Shown in pieces: positions 36,149 to 44,084 of a stretch of DNA of 64,000 bases. The stretch lies in assembly GCF_027594545.1 (NCBI RefSeq), contig NZ_CP115160.1, positions 4,398,501 through 4,462,500 of the forward strand, written 5' to 3'. The DNA is from Algoriphagus sp. TR-M9 (GTDB taxonomy: Bacteria > Bacteroidota > Bacteroidia > Cytophagales > Cyclobacteriaceae). Under the pieces are notes generated by a model that was not told the origin of the DNA, ran no database searches, and was given only the letters and a program-made list of their open reading frames with translations. The position numbers and the translations under genes were made by a program. Positions within the stretch are counted from its first letter, which is position 1. Each line of letters opens with the position of its first letter.

Positions 36149-37672
36149 TTACAAATCATCCTCCTCGAAATCATCCTCATCTCCAGGCCCCATATCAAAC
36201 ATGGAGCTAAACAAATCCTTGAATTGCAATCCGGTGTCCAGTACTTTTTTGCTGAGTTGAGAGAATTCTGCCAATCCGTGAAGTGCAAATTCCATAAAGA
36301 ATTCCTTCTCTTTTTCCGGTAAATCCTTCACCAACTGCGTAACCACTTCCTCTAATCCAGGTACTGAATGAAGTGCCGTTTTATATTCCTTATCTGCTTG
36401 AGAGGCTAGAATATCCAACTCATTTCCTTCTCCAAACCATGCCAAAGGGATGACGTATGGATTCCCGTTTTTGTCTTTTTTCTTCTGCTCCGGTGATGGG
36501 AAATAATTTACAAACTGTGTACGAATAGCTTTTCCTATCAAATTATATGCAACTAATCCTGCACCTTCCTGCTCGCCTTCATAGACCAGTTCTACCTTTC
36601 CAGTTATCGCAGGGATGACTCCGATCAGATCAGCAATCCGAATAGTAGTATTGCCTTCTCCATTCCTATACATTCTACGCTCAGCTGCGGAAATCAAGTT
36701 TTCGTAAGCCGAAATCGTCAACCTCGCCGACACACCACTTTTCTCATCTACAAACTCTGAACCTCTGGCCTCGATAGCAATCTGCTCGATCAAGTCCTTC
36801 ATCAGTTCCGGCACATAGATATTATCCACAGGCTTGCCTTTCAGATTGGCTTCCTGAGCAGTAATTCTCCTACCTATTTCAATTGACTTAGGATAATGCG
36901 TGATGATCTGACTTTCGATCCTATCCTTTAGCGGCGTAACAATGCTACCACGATTGGTATAATCTTCTGGGTTTGCTGTAAAAACAAATTGGATATCCAA
37001 TGGCAATCTCAATTTGAAACCACGAATTTGAATGTCGCCTTCCTGCAGGATATTGAACAAGGCAACCTGAATTCTGGCTTGTAAATCCGGTAATTCATTG
37101 ATCACGAAAATAGAGCGGTGAGACCTTGGCACCAATCCGTAGTGGATTACTCGCTCATCATTATAACTCAATTTCATTGTGGCTGCCTTGATCGGGTCAA
37201 CATCACCAATCAAATCGGCCACAGATACATCAGGCGTTGCCAACTTCTCCGTGTAGCGATCATTTCTATGCCACCAAATGATTGGGGTATCGTCCCCTTT
37301 TTCCTCGATTTTGTCTTTGGCATAAGTGCTCAAGGGAGCTAGCGGATCATCATTCAGCTCTGAACCGAAAACCACCGGAACATATTCATCCAGCAATTGA
37401 GTCATCATTCTGGCAATCCTCGTTTTGGCCTGTCCTCTCAGACCAAGTAAGTTAATGTTGTGCCGGGAAAGGATCGCCCGTTCAATATCAGGAATTACGG
37501 TATCCTCGTAACCCCAAATTCCTTCAAAAACATTCTCCTTTCGCTTGATCTTCAAGATCAAATTGTCGCGAAGTTCCTCTTTGATGGATTTGGATTGGTA
37601 GCCAGCAGCTTTGAGTTGGCCGAGGGTTTTTATCTGTGTGAGTTCCTGTGGTGTCAGTTTTTGGTAGTCCAT
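36149..37672 (-). CDS. MoxR/magnesium-chelatase-like AAA+ ATPase
   Basis: This 507-residue AAA+ protein has Walker A GLRGQAKT (77-84) and a Walker B-like strand IFVINE (188-193), where Asn stands in the usual Asp position. FVFTANPEDYTNRG is the sensor-1 region near 250. The overall pattern matches the ChlI-like ATPases encoded beside VWA proteins. The VWA gene lies 5 bp upstream on the same strand. Such pairs resemble the I and D subunits of metal chelatases and act as chaperone or metal-insertion systems. The client here is unknown, and no porphyrin pathway genes are nearby. Confidence 0.87.
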   Translation of the reverse strand: MDYQKLTPQELTQIKTLGQLKAAGYQSKSIKEELRDNLILKIKRKENVFEGIWGYEDTVIPDIERAILSRHNINLLGLRGQAKTRIARMMTQLLDEYVPVVFGSELNDDPLAPLSTYAKDKIEEKGDDTPIIWWHRNDRYTEKLATPDVSVADLIGDVDPIKAATMKLSYNDERVIHYGLVPRSHRSIFVINELPDLQARIQVALFNILQEGDIQIRGFKLRLPLDIQFVFTANPEDYTNRGSIVTPLKDRIESQIITHYPKSIEIGRRITAQEANLKGKPVDNIYVPELMKDLIEQIAIEARGSEFVDEKSGVSARLTISAYENLISAAERRMYRNGEGNTTIRIADLIGVIPAITGKVELVYEGEQEGAGLVAYNLIGKAIRTQFVNYFPSPEQKKKDKNGNPYVIPLAWFGEGNELDILASQADKEYKTALHSVPGLEEVVTQLVKDLPEKEKEFFMEFALHGLAEFSQLSKKVLDTGLQFKDLFSSMFDMGPGDEDDFEEDDL

Positions 37673-37677
37673 ATGGC

Positions 37678-38778
37678 TTAAAAGCGTTTCGTTCTGTTTC
37701 GTCTATAATCTTCAAAAATCAGGTCGCCGAGCCCTTTCAGGCTGCTGTAGTAGGCATTCCCGTTATTTACTTTGGTAAATTCCTTTACAAATTCCTTCAA
37801 ATACGGATCTGAAGCGATCATAAAGGTAGTCACCGGTATTTTCAATTTTCGGCATTGTGCAGCCAGCTTCAGCGTTTCGCTGAGGATCTTGCTGTCTATC
37901 CCAAAAGCATTTTTGTAGTACTTGATTCCCACTTTCAGGCAAGTCGGTTTCCCATCCGTGATCATGAAAATCTGTTTGTTTGGATTCTTCCTTCTTCGCA
38001 GTAAATCCATCGCCAGTTCAAGCCCAGCAACTGTATTCGTATGATAAGGCCCAACTTGCAGGTAAGGCAAATCTTTGATTTCTATCTGCCAGGCATCATT
38101 TCCGAATACTATAATATCGAGTGTGTCCTTAGGGTAGCGGGTTTTGATGAGTTCTGCCAAAGCCATGGCAACTTTCTTCGCGGGTGTAATTCTATCTTCT
38201 CCATAGAGAATCATGGAATGCGAAATATCAATCATCAGCACAGTGGAAGTTTGGGATCTGAACTCATTTTCCACCACTTCCAGATCATCTTCAGTCAATA
38301 GGTAATCTCCTCCAAATCCATGATTTGCCTGGGCATTACGCAAGGAATCTGTCAAAGCAATCTGATCCAGATTATCTCCAAATTCATAAGCCCGTCGGTC
38401 GGTTCCCCGCTCTTCTCCCTGTCCGGAATGAGTGGTTTTATGCTGGCCCGATTTTCCTCTTTTCAGTTTGCCGAAAATCTCTTCTAAAGCTGATTTTCTG
38501 ATAGTCTGTTCCGCTTTACCGGTGATTTTAAATTCTCCTTTTTGGTTTTCCTCGGTCAGATATCCTTTTGATTTCAAATCCTCGATAAAGTCCCCGATGC
38601 CATAGTTGGGATCGGTCATTCCATAGCGATTGTCCAGATTGGTCAGCCAACTCAATGCTTCAGCTACATCACCGCCGGTCATGGTGACGAGTTGCAAAAA
38701 TATATTCAGCAGATTCTCGAACGAATTCTTCTCAGGATCCTGAGTGGGTACGAACTGAGTAAATCGAAATCCTTTCAT
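37678..38778 (-). CDS. VWA domain protein, partner of the MoxR-like ATPase
   Basis: This 366-residue protein has a helical N-terminal half and a C-terminal von Willebrand A domain. The metal-ion adhesion site DISHS spans Asp184, Ser186 and Ser188, with FMITDGKPT further on. No signal peptide, so cytosolic. I start at the ATG at 38778 (MKGFRFTQF). A longer frame from 38847 would add 23 residues translated from a CAAG-rich dispersed repeat, which is unlikely to be coding. It would supply the client-binding arm to the adjacent ATPase. Confidence 0.87.
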   Translation of the reverse strand: MKGFRFTQFVPTQDPEKNSFENLLNIFLQLVTMTGGDVAEALSWLTNLDNRYGMTDPNYGIGDFIEDLKSKGYLTEENQKGEFKITGKAEQTIRKSALEEIFGKLKRGKSGQHKTTHSGQGEERGTDRRAYEFGDNLDQIALTDSLRNAQANHGFGGDYLLTEDDLEVVENEFRSQTSTVLMIDISHSMILYGEDRITPAKKVAMALAELIKTRYPKDTLDIIVFGNDAWQIEIKDLPYLQVGPYHTNTVAGLELAMDLLRRRKNPNKQIFMITDGKPTCLKVGIKYYKNAFGIDSKILSETLKLAAQCRKLKIPVTTFMIASDPYLKEFVKEFTKVNNGNAYYSSLKGLGDLIFEDYRRNRTKRF

Positions 38779-38780
38779 TT

Positions 38781-38818
38781 TGTAGATATTAGAAGCAAGA
38801 TTCAAGACACAAGACTTT
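38781..38818. repeat. CAAG-rich dispersed repeat fragment
   Basis: The stretch contains AGCAAGATTCAAGACACAAGAC, built from the same words as the flanks of the four-helix-bundle cassettes at 6663-6725 and 8311-8353. No small ORF accompanies it here. The rest of the gap up to 38987 shows nothing recognisable. Confidence 0.45.
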
Positions 38819-38987
38819 GTCAACGATCTTGGTGAAGTAAAGTACATAGAGAAAAGGCCTGGTTCAACTTATAGTCATCCTTTACGCTCCAACCAGGGAC
38901 ATAACAAGAAGACAGGTGTGGTAGTTTAATAATCGGGGGAAAAAGGCAAAAAAGATGAAATCGAGCTTGAAAAGCAGAAAAATAATC

Positions 38988-39401
38988 TCAGGGTTTGAAA
39001 AATTCTTTTGGCGTCATAACTGGAATTTCGCCGTTTGCATAGTTAAAGTCTTTTTTAACCCGTGTGATTAAAAAATCCATTTTATTGTCGACAGCGGTAA
39101 AATATTGAAGCCCATCCTCTTTGTCTTTAAAATCTGAATTCATAGCATTTAAAAATGCTTCTTTCCCCCCTGAAATCACTCGACAAAACTCCATAAACTG
39201 CAGCAATTTTTCCTTCGCATCAACTAGTTTGTACCGGTCAATTGACATGTAAATCAGCAGACCTAAAGAAACTTCAGAAATAAAAAGTTGGGCTTCTCCT
39301 TCAGCTAACAGAGAAAGAAATGGCTTAGAGTCCTCAACAAATGGCTCCCGGTTTGCCACCAAATCGAGTGCAACATTCGAATCCAAAAATATCCTATACA
39401 T
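38988..39401 (-). CDS. PIN domain protein (VapC-like toxin)
   Basis: This 137-residue PIN-fold RNase has the expected acidic residues: Asp7 in FLDSNVALDL, Glu43 in ISEVSL and Asp96 in KEDGLQYF. Members of this length encoded beside a small antitoxin are type II toxins that cleave tRNA or rRNA. The partner antitoxin gene overlaps its start by 8 bp upstream but carries an in-frame stop. The toxin itself looks intact. If active, it must be neutralised by the truncated antitoxin, by read-through, by a paralogue elsewhere, or be unexpressed. Confidence 0.88.
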   Translation of the reverse strand: MYRIFLDSNVALDLVANREPFVEDSKPFLSLLAEGEAQLFISEVSLGLLIYMSIDRYKLVDAKEKLLQFMEFCRVISGGKEAFLNAMNSDFKDKEDGLQYFTAVDNKMDFLITRVKKDFNYANGEIPVMTPKEFFKP

Positions 39402-39651
39402 ACTTTTTATTTCGGTGTTCCCGGATTAATTCTTTGTCAGACTTTTCAAGGGCTTTGATTGGAGCCTCTCTTTTTAATCTTTCTAAAAATCGTGCAGCAG
39501 CAAACTGTTCCGGGGTTTTCTCTACTTCCGGATTTTCCTTTTCAAAAATCTACTCAAACATTTTTGAAAGCGATATACCCCTACTGGCAGCTTTAAGCTT
39601 GGCTTTCTCTACAATTTCCTTTTCTACAGTGAGCGTGAGTTTGGTTTTCAT
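39394..39651 (-). pseudogene. DUF6364-like antitoxin gene with in-frame TAG at codon 34
   Basis: Read on the minus strand from the ATG at 39651, the frame gives MKTKLTLTVEKEIVEKAKLK and continues to a TAG at 39552-39550. Beyond it the same frame stays open for 51 more codons, with sensible antitoxin-like sequence (KTPEQFAAARFLERLK), to a stop that overlaps the PIN gene start. The N-terminus is a ribbon-helix-helix-like DUF6364 start. Only the first 33 residues would be made without suppression, so the toxin-binding part is lost. A CAG-to-TAG change would explain it. Sequencing error is possible. Confidence 0.8.
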
Positions 39652-39655
39652 GATT

Positions 39656-39690
39656 ACACGTGTTATGGTTAAATATACGTGTGTTTTATG
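39656..39690. promoter_or_regulatory. repeated ACGTGT motifs upstream of the antitoxin, possible operator
   Basis: ACACGTGT (39656-39663) is a perfect 8-bp palindrome just ahead of the antitoxin ATG. A related ATACGTGT lies at 39675-39682, and each is followed by a TTATGG word. Type II antitoxins usually bind such repeats to autoregulate. Confidence 0.4.
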
Positions 39691-39752
39691 GAAATAAGTT
39701 CCACAATGGTTTAAGATTCTTCCTTAAAACCAAACTCCCCTATCTTTACCCC

Positions 39753-39854
39753 ATGACTCCCGCAGAGAATAATGCCTCCATCATCAAATCCACTGCCAAG
39801 CGGCTGAAGTCTAACAAAACCACGGGGGGCGCCAAAACGATGGATTCAAAATAG
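39753..39854 (+). pseudogene. degenerate queG 5' fragment, copy 1
   Basis: The 33-codon frame MTPAENNASIIKSTAKRLK matches the QueG N-terminus encoded at 45926 ([19 protein letters not shown]). It then jumps to NKTTGGAKTMD, resembling [10 protein letters not shown] of QueG about 50 residues later, and stops. The promoter-like TATCTTTACCCC precedes it as in queG. It shares the same internal junction with the second copy at 41706-41810, so the two derive from one deleted ancestor. Confidence 0.75.
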
Positions 39855-39911
39855 AAAATAATCTAAGCGCCAATGGGCGAGTGAAAACCCTCCAAATATT
39901 CAATCCATTAA

Positions 39912-40406
39912 CTATCGCTTTGGAGGATAAATCTTAACAAGAATTGGTTTATTGAACAAAACTTCATTATTATGAATCATCTCTGGCTCGGGAATCATGT
40001 TTTCCAATTCACTTTCCAGATTGTTTTGTAGCTCTTTTTTAGGTATAGTGATCATCTCGCAGATGACTGGAAAAACATGCATTCCATCTGGAATATTACT
40101 CAACTTAGCTTCTAAAATGTAACTACTTAATTTTTGATTGAGCTCCTCATTACGTTGAACTACTATAAGCGGTGTTTCTTTAGAAAATTCAGCTTCAATG
40201 ACCTTGTTCTCTTTTAAGGTCAATTTTAAGTAGTAACCCAAATATTGATTAGTATTCTTTTCCCAGTCATCAAAGATTAGCGGATACCAACTGACATGTC
40301 TCTGGACAAGACTTCTAAAATCAGTTTCACTCTTTTGATCTTGCGCATATATGTTTGAAAACAGCATCAGGCAAATAATAAGGAAGAATGATTTTATCTT
40401 TTTCAT
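39912..40406 (-). CDS. exported protein of unknown family
   Basis: This 164-residue protein has a clear signal peptide (MKKIKSFFLIICLMLFSNIYA, cleavage after Ala21). The mature part has no motif I recognise; it is mixed alpha/beta with an FPVICEMITI strand. It shares a loose plan (QxxxDFRSLVQRH..., then L.FSKETP.../SFSENTP...) with the 156-residue product at 40646-41116, so the two are probably distant paralogues. Its upstream 98 bases are a near copy of the DUF4382 leader at 30911-31010. It belongs to the repeat-rich zone upstream of queG, and a role related to the metallopeptidase-like lipoproteins is only a positional guess. Confidence 0.65.
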   Translation of the reverse strand: MKKIKSFFLIICLMLFSNIYAQDQKSETDFRSLVQRHVSWYPLIFDDWEKNTNQYLGYYLKLTLKENKVIEAEFSKETPLIVVQRNEELNQKLSSYILEAKLSNIPDGMHVFPVICEMITIPKKELQNNLESELENMIPEPEMIHNNEVLFNKPILVKIYPPKR

Positions 40407-40498
40407 GGGTTTATAATTTTTTTATGGTCACATGGAATCTTCGCATGAATTATAATCATCCCTCTGTGTGTCGCTTCGGGTCATGCTTGATTTCATAA
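40401..40498. repeat. leader repeat, copy 2 (upstream of the 164-residue exported protein)
   Basis: Near-identical to 30911-31010, in the same orientation relative to the downstream minus-strand gene. It includes the shared TTTCAT start-codon end, the A/T run and the block with ACCCGAAGCGACAC. About 9.4 kb separate the two copies. Its far end also forms the last codons of a small remnant ORF. Confidence 0.8.
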
Positions 40499-40629
40499 TA
40501 TTTAGTTGCATTTAGTCCCTTTTGAACCTGATCTGTATTGTTGATTATTTGAGTAGAAGATAAATCATCCAAATCAGTAGATTGCGAGTTTAATTCCATC
40601 GACAAATAGTTTTGGGGCTTCCTGATCAT
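40456..40629 (-). pseudogene. remnant ORF resembling a metallopeptidase-like lipoprotein tail
   Basis: A 57-codon frame whose middle, STQIINNTDQVQKGLNATK, resembles the tail QEIINTNLQHRSGLKGTKC of the product at 41134-41502. The last dozen codons run into the copied leader repeat and are probably not native. The 239-bp gap 40407-40645 is accounted for by the leader repeat and this remnant. Confidence 0.35.
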
Positions 40630-40645
40630 TGTTATACCCTCTCAG

Positions 40646-41116
40646 CTAATGGGCTGAACCAAGTAGTTCATTCACAATCGGTCTTTCTATCCTAATTTTT
40701 TCTTGACCGATATATTTACGTCCGCCAATCAAAAAACCAAGCTCTTCATCTAAGTTGTCAGTTCTTTCATTTTTATCATTCCAAATTAGAAACACCGGAT
40801 AAACAATGCGCCAAGGCTCATTAAACTCTATCCCCTTTTCAACTAAAATTGCCTCTATTCGTTCTTCTGATAGCTTCTTTCGTCTTTTAATATTTTCCGG
40901 CGTATTTTCCGAAAAGGAAACCCTCACTTTTTCACCATAATAGACTTCGAATGAAAATGCTATATATTTTTTCTCATCAAGATCCTTCGGGTGATGTAAT
41001 ACAATAGGTTGTAAACTTTTTCGCAACTGCATAAAATCGTTCTCCTGTTTATTAGAAGTTGATTGTGCAGTCGTAACAATTGGAACAGCAAACAAAACAA
41101 GGAATACTAAAATCAT
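40646..41116 (-). CDS. exported protein of unknown family, second member
   Basis: This 156-residue product begins with a hydrophobic stretch MILVFLVLFAVPIVTTAQ, a likely signal peptide but without the usual positive n-region. Ten bases upstream (41126) is ATGAAAAAAG in another frame. A one-base change in that A run would restore an MKK-type start, so the annotated start may reflect a recent frameshift. The mature part has no domain I recognise. It is a distant relative of the 39912-40406 product and lies 17 bp downstream of a truncated lipoprotein gene on the same strand. Confidence 0.6.
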   Translation of the reverse strand: MILVFLVLFAVPIVTTAQSTSNKQENDFMQLRKSLQPIVLHHPKDLDEKKYIAFSFEVYYGEKVRVSFSENTPENIKRRKKLSEERIEAILVEKGIEFNEPWRIVYPVFLIWNDKNERTDNLDEELGFLIGGRKYIGQEKIRIERPIVNELLGSAH

Positions 41117-41133
41117 CTTTTTTCATAGGTATT

Positions 41134-41502
41134 TCAATTACATTTTGTTCCCTTTAGCCCCGATCTGTGTTGCAAGTTTGTATTTATTATTTCCTGTTGT
41201 TCAGTAATCGACAGGCTATCCCAAGAGCTTGTTTTGTGGAGTCCACCCCAAGATAGGTCCAAGGCGTCAGCTTCACTTATATTATATCTCTCAGTCAAAG
41301 ATTCGGATAGTCTATCCAGATATTCATAATGTTCTTTTGTAACCACAGCATTTTCCCAATCCATCTCCAGAGGCTGATTATCAAAGGTGGTTTTCTCTGC
41401 CAATTCCCCTTCCATGAAAGTCCGGATCAGCTGAAGCTCATCTTGGGAGATCTTCAGATCCTGTTCCTTCGTACAGGAAAAAACTATCGTGGTAAATAGC
41501 AA
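41134..41502 (-). CDS. internally deleted metallopeptidase-like lipoprotein
   Basis: The first 60 residues (lipobox region IVFSC, then EQDLKISQDELQL...) are the same as those of the 422-residue protein at 44455-45723. After TKEHYE the sequence jumps to a tail with ALDLSWGGLHKT that matches only the C-terminal end of the larger protein (DLSWGGLTHY). The central region with the HEAVH zinc motif is missing, so it cannot be an active peptidase. The frame is open and may still be expressed. The annotated start is TTG; see the note on the 44455-45723 gene about the real start. Confidence 0.6.
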   Translation of the reverse strand: MLFTTIVFSCTKEQDLKISQDELQLIRTFMEGELAEKTTFDNQPLEMDWENAVVTKEHYEYLDRLSESLTERYNISEADALDLSWGGLHKTSSWDSLSITEQQEIINTNLQHRSGLKGTKCN

Positions 41503-41705
41503 GGCCGAAAATAATCGACCAAGCGATTTATTCAGATAAATGCATTTGGGGGAGTAAAATTGGTTTTCATAGAATTTGATTGGCTAAATGTCTAAAAACT
41601 TCTTTAGTTTATTGATTTGCAGGGATAAATCAAAATCTGAAATTGTAATTTTCAATAATCCACTTTAAAAAAAACTGATAATTATAAGTCCTGTATCTTT
41701 ACCCC
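41323..41705. repeat. 383-bp direct repeat, copy 1
   Basis: Near-identical to 45544-45925, with only a small number of differences by eye. It spans the first 60 codons of the lipoprotein gene, its upstream region and the TATCTTTACCCC promoter-like site of queG. It therefore includes two divergent gene starts. Together with copy 2 it could support recombination deleting or amplifying the 4.2 kb between them. Confidence 0.88.
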
Positions 41706-41810
41706 ATCACTCCCGCTGAGAAAAACGCTTTTCTGATCAAATCCACCGCTAAGCGGCTGAAGTCTAACAAAGCCATGGGGGGTGCCAAAACGATGGATAG
41801 CCCAAGCTAG
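41706..41810 (+). pseudogene. degenerate queG 5' fragment, copy 2
   Basis: The former start codon is ATC. The frame ITPAEKNAFLIKSTAKRLK is followed by the same deletion junction as copy 1 (NKAMGGAKTMD) and stops after 34 codons. It lies at the end of the 383-bp repeat exactly where intact queG lies after the second repeat copy. It is not translatable from its original start. Confidence 0.78.
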
Positions 41811-41875
41811 CGAACATCCCCAAAATTTTTAGACTGAATGTTCCTCAAGCCAAATATTAATGGTCAGACCTTACC

Positions 41876-42055
41876 TTATTTAGCTGGTACAAAATCTACA
41901 TGAATTGCAGTGTCTTGATCTAATTTGATTTTCAGAGGGTAGTCGATTGAGGAAAGATTCTTGAGTGTCTGAGGAAAATAGCCTAGCTTAGCGATGGATA
42001 AAGCATAATCATTTATACCTCCCTTATAATTAATAAAAATTAATCCTTTGCGCAT
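41876..42055 (-). pseudogene. truncated copy of the regulatory-domain lipoprotein gene
   Basis: A 59-codon frame whose sequence from INYKG to DFVPAK matches the C-terminal half of the 44085-44471 product with few changes. The signal peptide and N-terminal half are absent, and the first codons (MRKGLIF) come from the junction. It lacks an export signal, so function is doubtful. Confidence 0.75.
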
Positions 42056-42086
42056 AACTATTTTATCTAACCAAAAAGAAATTCCC

Positions 42087-42537
42087 TTATTTAATAATTC
42101 GAGAACTATTTTCGCTATACATGAATAACAAAATCCTTTTTTTTAGAAAAAAACACGAAAAATAATAAAACATACTTATTCTATATAAAAATATTCCCTC
42201 AATCCAACCTACTTTCTGGATATCTAATACTAGAGAATCCGGAACGGGATAATAAAGCAGTATAGATGAAATAGTATGGTCAGTTTTTCCAAACTCAACA
42301 ATAAATTTTTCTCCATTTTTCGCCGAATATAAGCCTTTCCAACTCGATCCCTCCATTTTTTCTCCATCTTTGTAAAAAAACAAACTGAACCGAAGAGTCT
42401 GACTTTAGCCCTACACTTGAACCTGTAACTTCTCCAACAGTATATAACTTTTCATAAGAATCATAATAAAGGTTGCACAAAACCAAACATAATAACCTCA
42501 ATACAAACCCTAAAATTAATTTTTGCTTATCACTCAT
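42087..42537 (-). pseudogene. frameshifted DUF3592-like small membrane protein gene
   Basis: The N-terminal half (from the ATG at 42537, MSDKQKLILGF, one membrane helix, then SYEKLYTVGEV) and the C-terminal half (FFYKDGEKMEGSSWKG to the stop at 42087) are in different frames. Together they parallel the intact 138-residue protein at 42644-43060. The frames meet at a run of seven A residues on the plus strand (42374-42380); removing one base would join them. This may be a true pseudogene, a phase-variable tract, or a sequencing error in the homopolymer. Confidence 0.7.
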
Positions 42538-42643
42538 ATTCTGCCTCATTCTTAATCCCTGTATTACGGTGTTTCTCATAATATTCATCTAAGAATGAAA
42601 TTATAGGAAGGATTTCACCTTAAATGCGCAGATTCTTAAAGTT

Positions 42644-43060
42644 CTAATTCTTAAATATATTATCATATAGCCCAAATAATTCCATCCTCTTTCTTTTGAA
42701 CTGTGTAAGTTTTGGAGGAGGTTCTTTCCACCCGTCCAAAGGGACCACAATTCTTATAGAATCTGGAATTGGGTAATAAAATAATGCTTTTGACAATTCC
42801 ACTTTATCCTTTGCAAATTCGACAATATACCTATCACCTCTTTTAATTTTATAATCTCCAATTCCGGTTCCCCCTTCATATACATGCCCTTTATATTTGA
42901 AGGTAAATTTGGCAACAGTTCCTGATTTTAGCCCAGTTTTCATCCTCTCTACAGTTCCAATAGTATATAATTTCTCATAACAATTATAGTAGATGTTCCA
43001 AAAGATGATACCAATAATACAAACTACAACCACAGTAAAAAGCTCTTTTCTATTACTCAT
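42644..43060 (-). CDS. small membrane protein, DUF3592-like
   Basis: This 138-residue protein has one N-terminal membrane helix (about 8-25). A beta-rich extracytoplasmic part follows, with EKLYTIGTVERM, FTFKYKGHVYEGG and GDRYIVEFAKD, a plan typical of DUF3592-like proteins. Similar small proteins often occur in strings beside secreted toxins and may act as immunity proteins. Here that idea rests only on the neighbouring lipoproteins and on the presence of a broken paralogue next door. It lies 60 bp from the insertion sequence border. Function unknown. Confidence 0.6.
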   Translation of the reverse strand: MSNRKELFTVVVVCIIGIIFWNIYYNCYEKLYTIGTVERMKTGLKSGTVAKFTFKYKGHVYEGGTGIGDYKIKRGDRYIVEFAKDKVELSKALFYYPIPDSIRIVVPLDGWKEPPPKLTQFKRKRMELFGLYDNIFKN

Positions 43061-43120
43061 CTTTAACCCCTTCCTTTATTCCTGTTCATAAAGTGTTTCT
43101 TAAATTATTATTAAACCTAT

Positions 43121-44077
43121 AGAGGTGACCAGTTAATATCATATCAAGTCAGCAATGTAGATTTTCTCCTTACTGACCATTCTGGTGATCAAATTATGGA
43201 AGATCGTCTCCTTGTTCTGTGAGCGGTTGATTCTGTAGGAAAACTCACATAGGTAGCGGTCAATGTGCCTTTTGCTTACCCAGGAAAACGTTGTCCTTAA
43301 CCACGATTTCAGCTGATGGATCATGGTATGAATAGTTTTAAAATTTAACCCCAATTCACTGGGGACTTGTTTGATGGCAAAGTCCTTTTTGATAGTACGA
43401 TATCCTTTCCACTCGTCTGTCTGAACTTGGGCATTTCTGTCGATGTGGCTCTCAAAGATGGGACGCAGCGATTTGGCCGAAAAATCCTTGATCTGTAATG
43501 CATAAAACCGTTTGACTTTTCCATCCCCAGTAAGTTCTACCGCGCATACCACCTTCTTTTTCTTGCCCCCATAGCTTCTACCTGTATGTCCAGCCTCCTG
43601 GCCCCCTACGACGAATTCATCCACATGAACTTCTCCCTTCATGGGATGATTTCCGCTCGATTTCATGGCCTCACGCACCTTGTGCATGAAACTCATGGCT
43701 GTTTTACGATTAATCTCATACCGCTTGGCCATATACATCGCAGAGAGACTTTTGGTACTTGTGCTCATCTCAAAGCAGATATAAAAGGCCTTTACAAGAC
43801 CAAATTTGACTTTATGGAAAAGGGTGCCTGCGCCAGCACTTTCTGTATCGCTACATTTATTGCAGGTACGAGCGTAATCTTTCCGGGTTTGACTGCCAAG
43901 GTGGCCACACTTCCGGCACGTAAACCCGTCTTTCCACTTGAGTTCCGCCAAATACTTTTTACAGTCTAGTTCGCTTTGGAACCTTTTACTAAACTCTATA
44001 AGTCCTTGCCCTTTAAAAATATCCATTATCTGCTTGTTTGAAAGCATAAATATATGAAATTAAACGGTCACCTCTAT
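43121..44077 (-). mobile_element. IS1595-family insertion sequence, 957 bp, complete
   Basis: The ends carry imperfect inverted repeats: AGAGGTGACC at 43121-43130 and its complement at 44066-44075, agreeing at 15 of 17 positions when extended inward. AAACCTAT flanks both sides (43113-43120 and 44078-44085), consistent with the 8-bp target duplication of this family. The exact right border is uncertain by two bases. It encloses one intact transposase gene on the minus strand. It landed between a DUF3592-like gene and the end of a lipoprotein gene. Confidence 0.85.
43139..44047 (-). CDS. IS1595-family transposase (ISXO2-like DDE domain)
   Basis: This 302-residue transposase has an N-terminal zinc ribbon, CRKC (44-47) and CNKC (62-65). 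The ISXO2-like catalytic domain follows, with Asp143 in HVDEF, Asp211 in QTDEWKGY and Glu268 in LCEFSYRIN as the likely acidic triad. The YGGKKKKVV block between the first two acids is typical. Length and layout are complete, with no frameshift, so the element may be mobile. It is the only transposase in the window. Confidence 0.93.
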   Translation of the reverse strand: MLSNKQIMDIFKGQGLIEFSKRFQSELDCKKYLAELKWKDGFTCRKCGHLGSQTRKDYARTCNKCSDTESAGAGTLFHKVKFGLVKAFYICFEMSTSTKSLSAMYMAKRYEINRKTAMSFMHKVREAMKSSGNHPMKGEVHVDEFVVGGQEAGHTGRSYGGKKKKVVCAVELTGDGKVKRFYALQIKDFSAKSLRPIFESHIDRNAQVQTDEWKGYRTIKKDFAIKQVPSELGLNFKTIHTMIHQLKSWLRTTFSWVSKRHIDRYLCEFSYRINRSQNKETIFHNLITRMVSKEKIYIADLI

Positions 44078-44084
44078 AAACCTA

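Noticed and set aside
38779..38847. N-terminal extension of the VWA protein gene
   Set aside because: The added residues are translated from the CAAG-rich repeat; the ATG at 38778 gives a natural start.
39660..39752. Extension of the first queG fragment into an upstream reading frame
   Set aside because: It crosses the antitoxin operator-like repeats, and homology to QueG begins only at the ATG at 39753.
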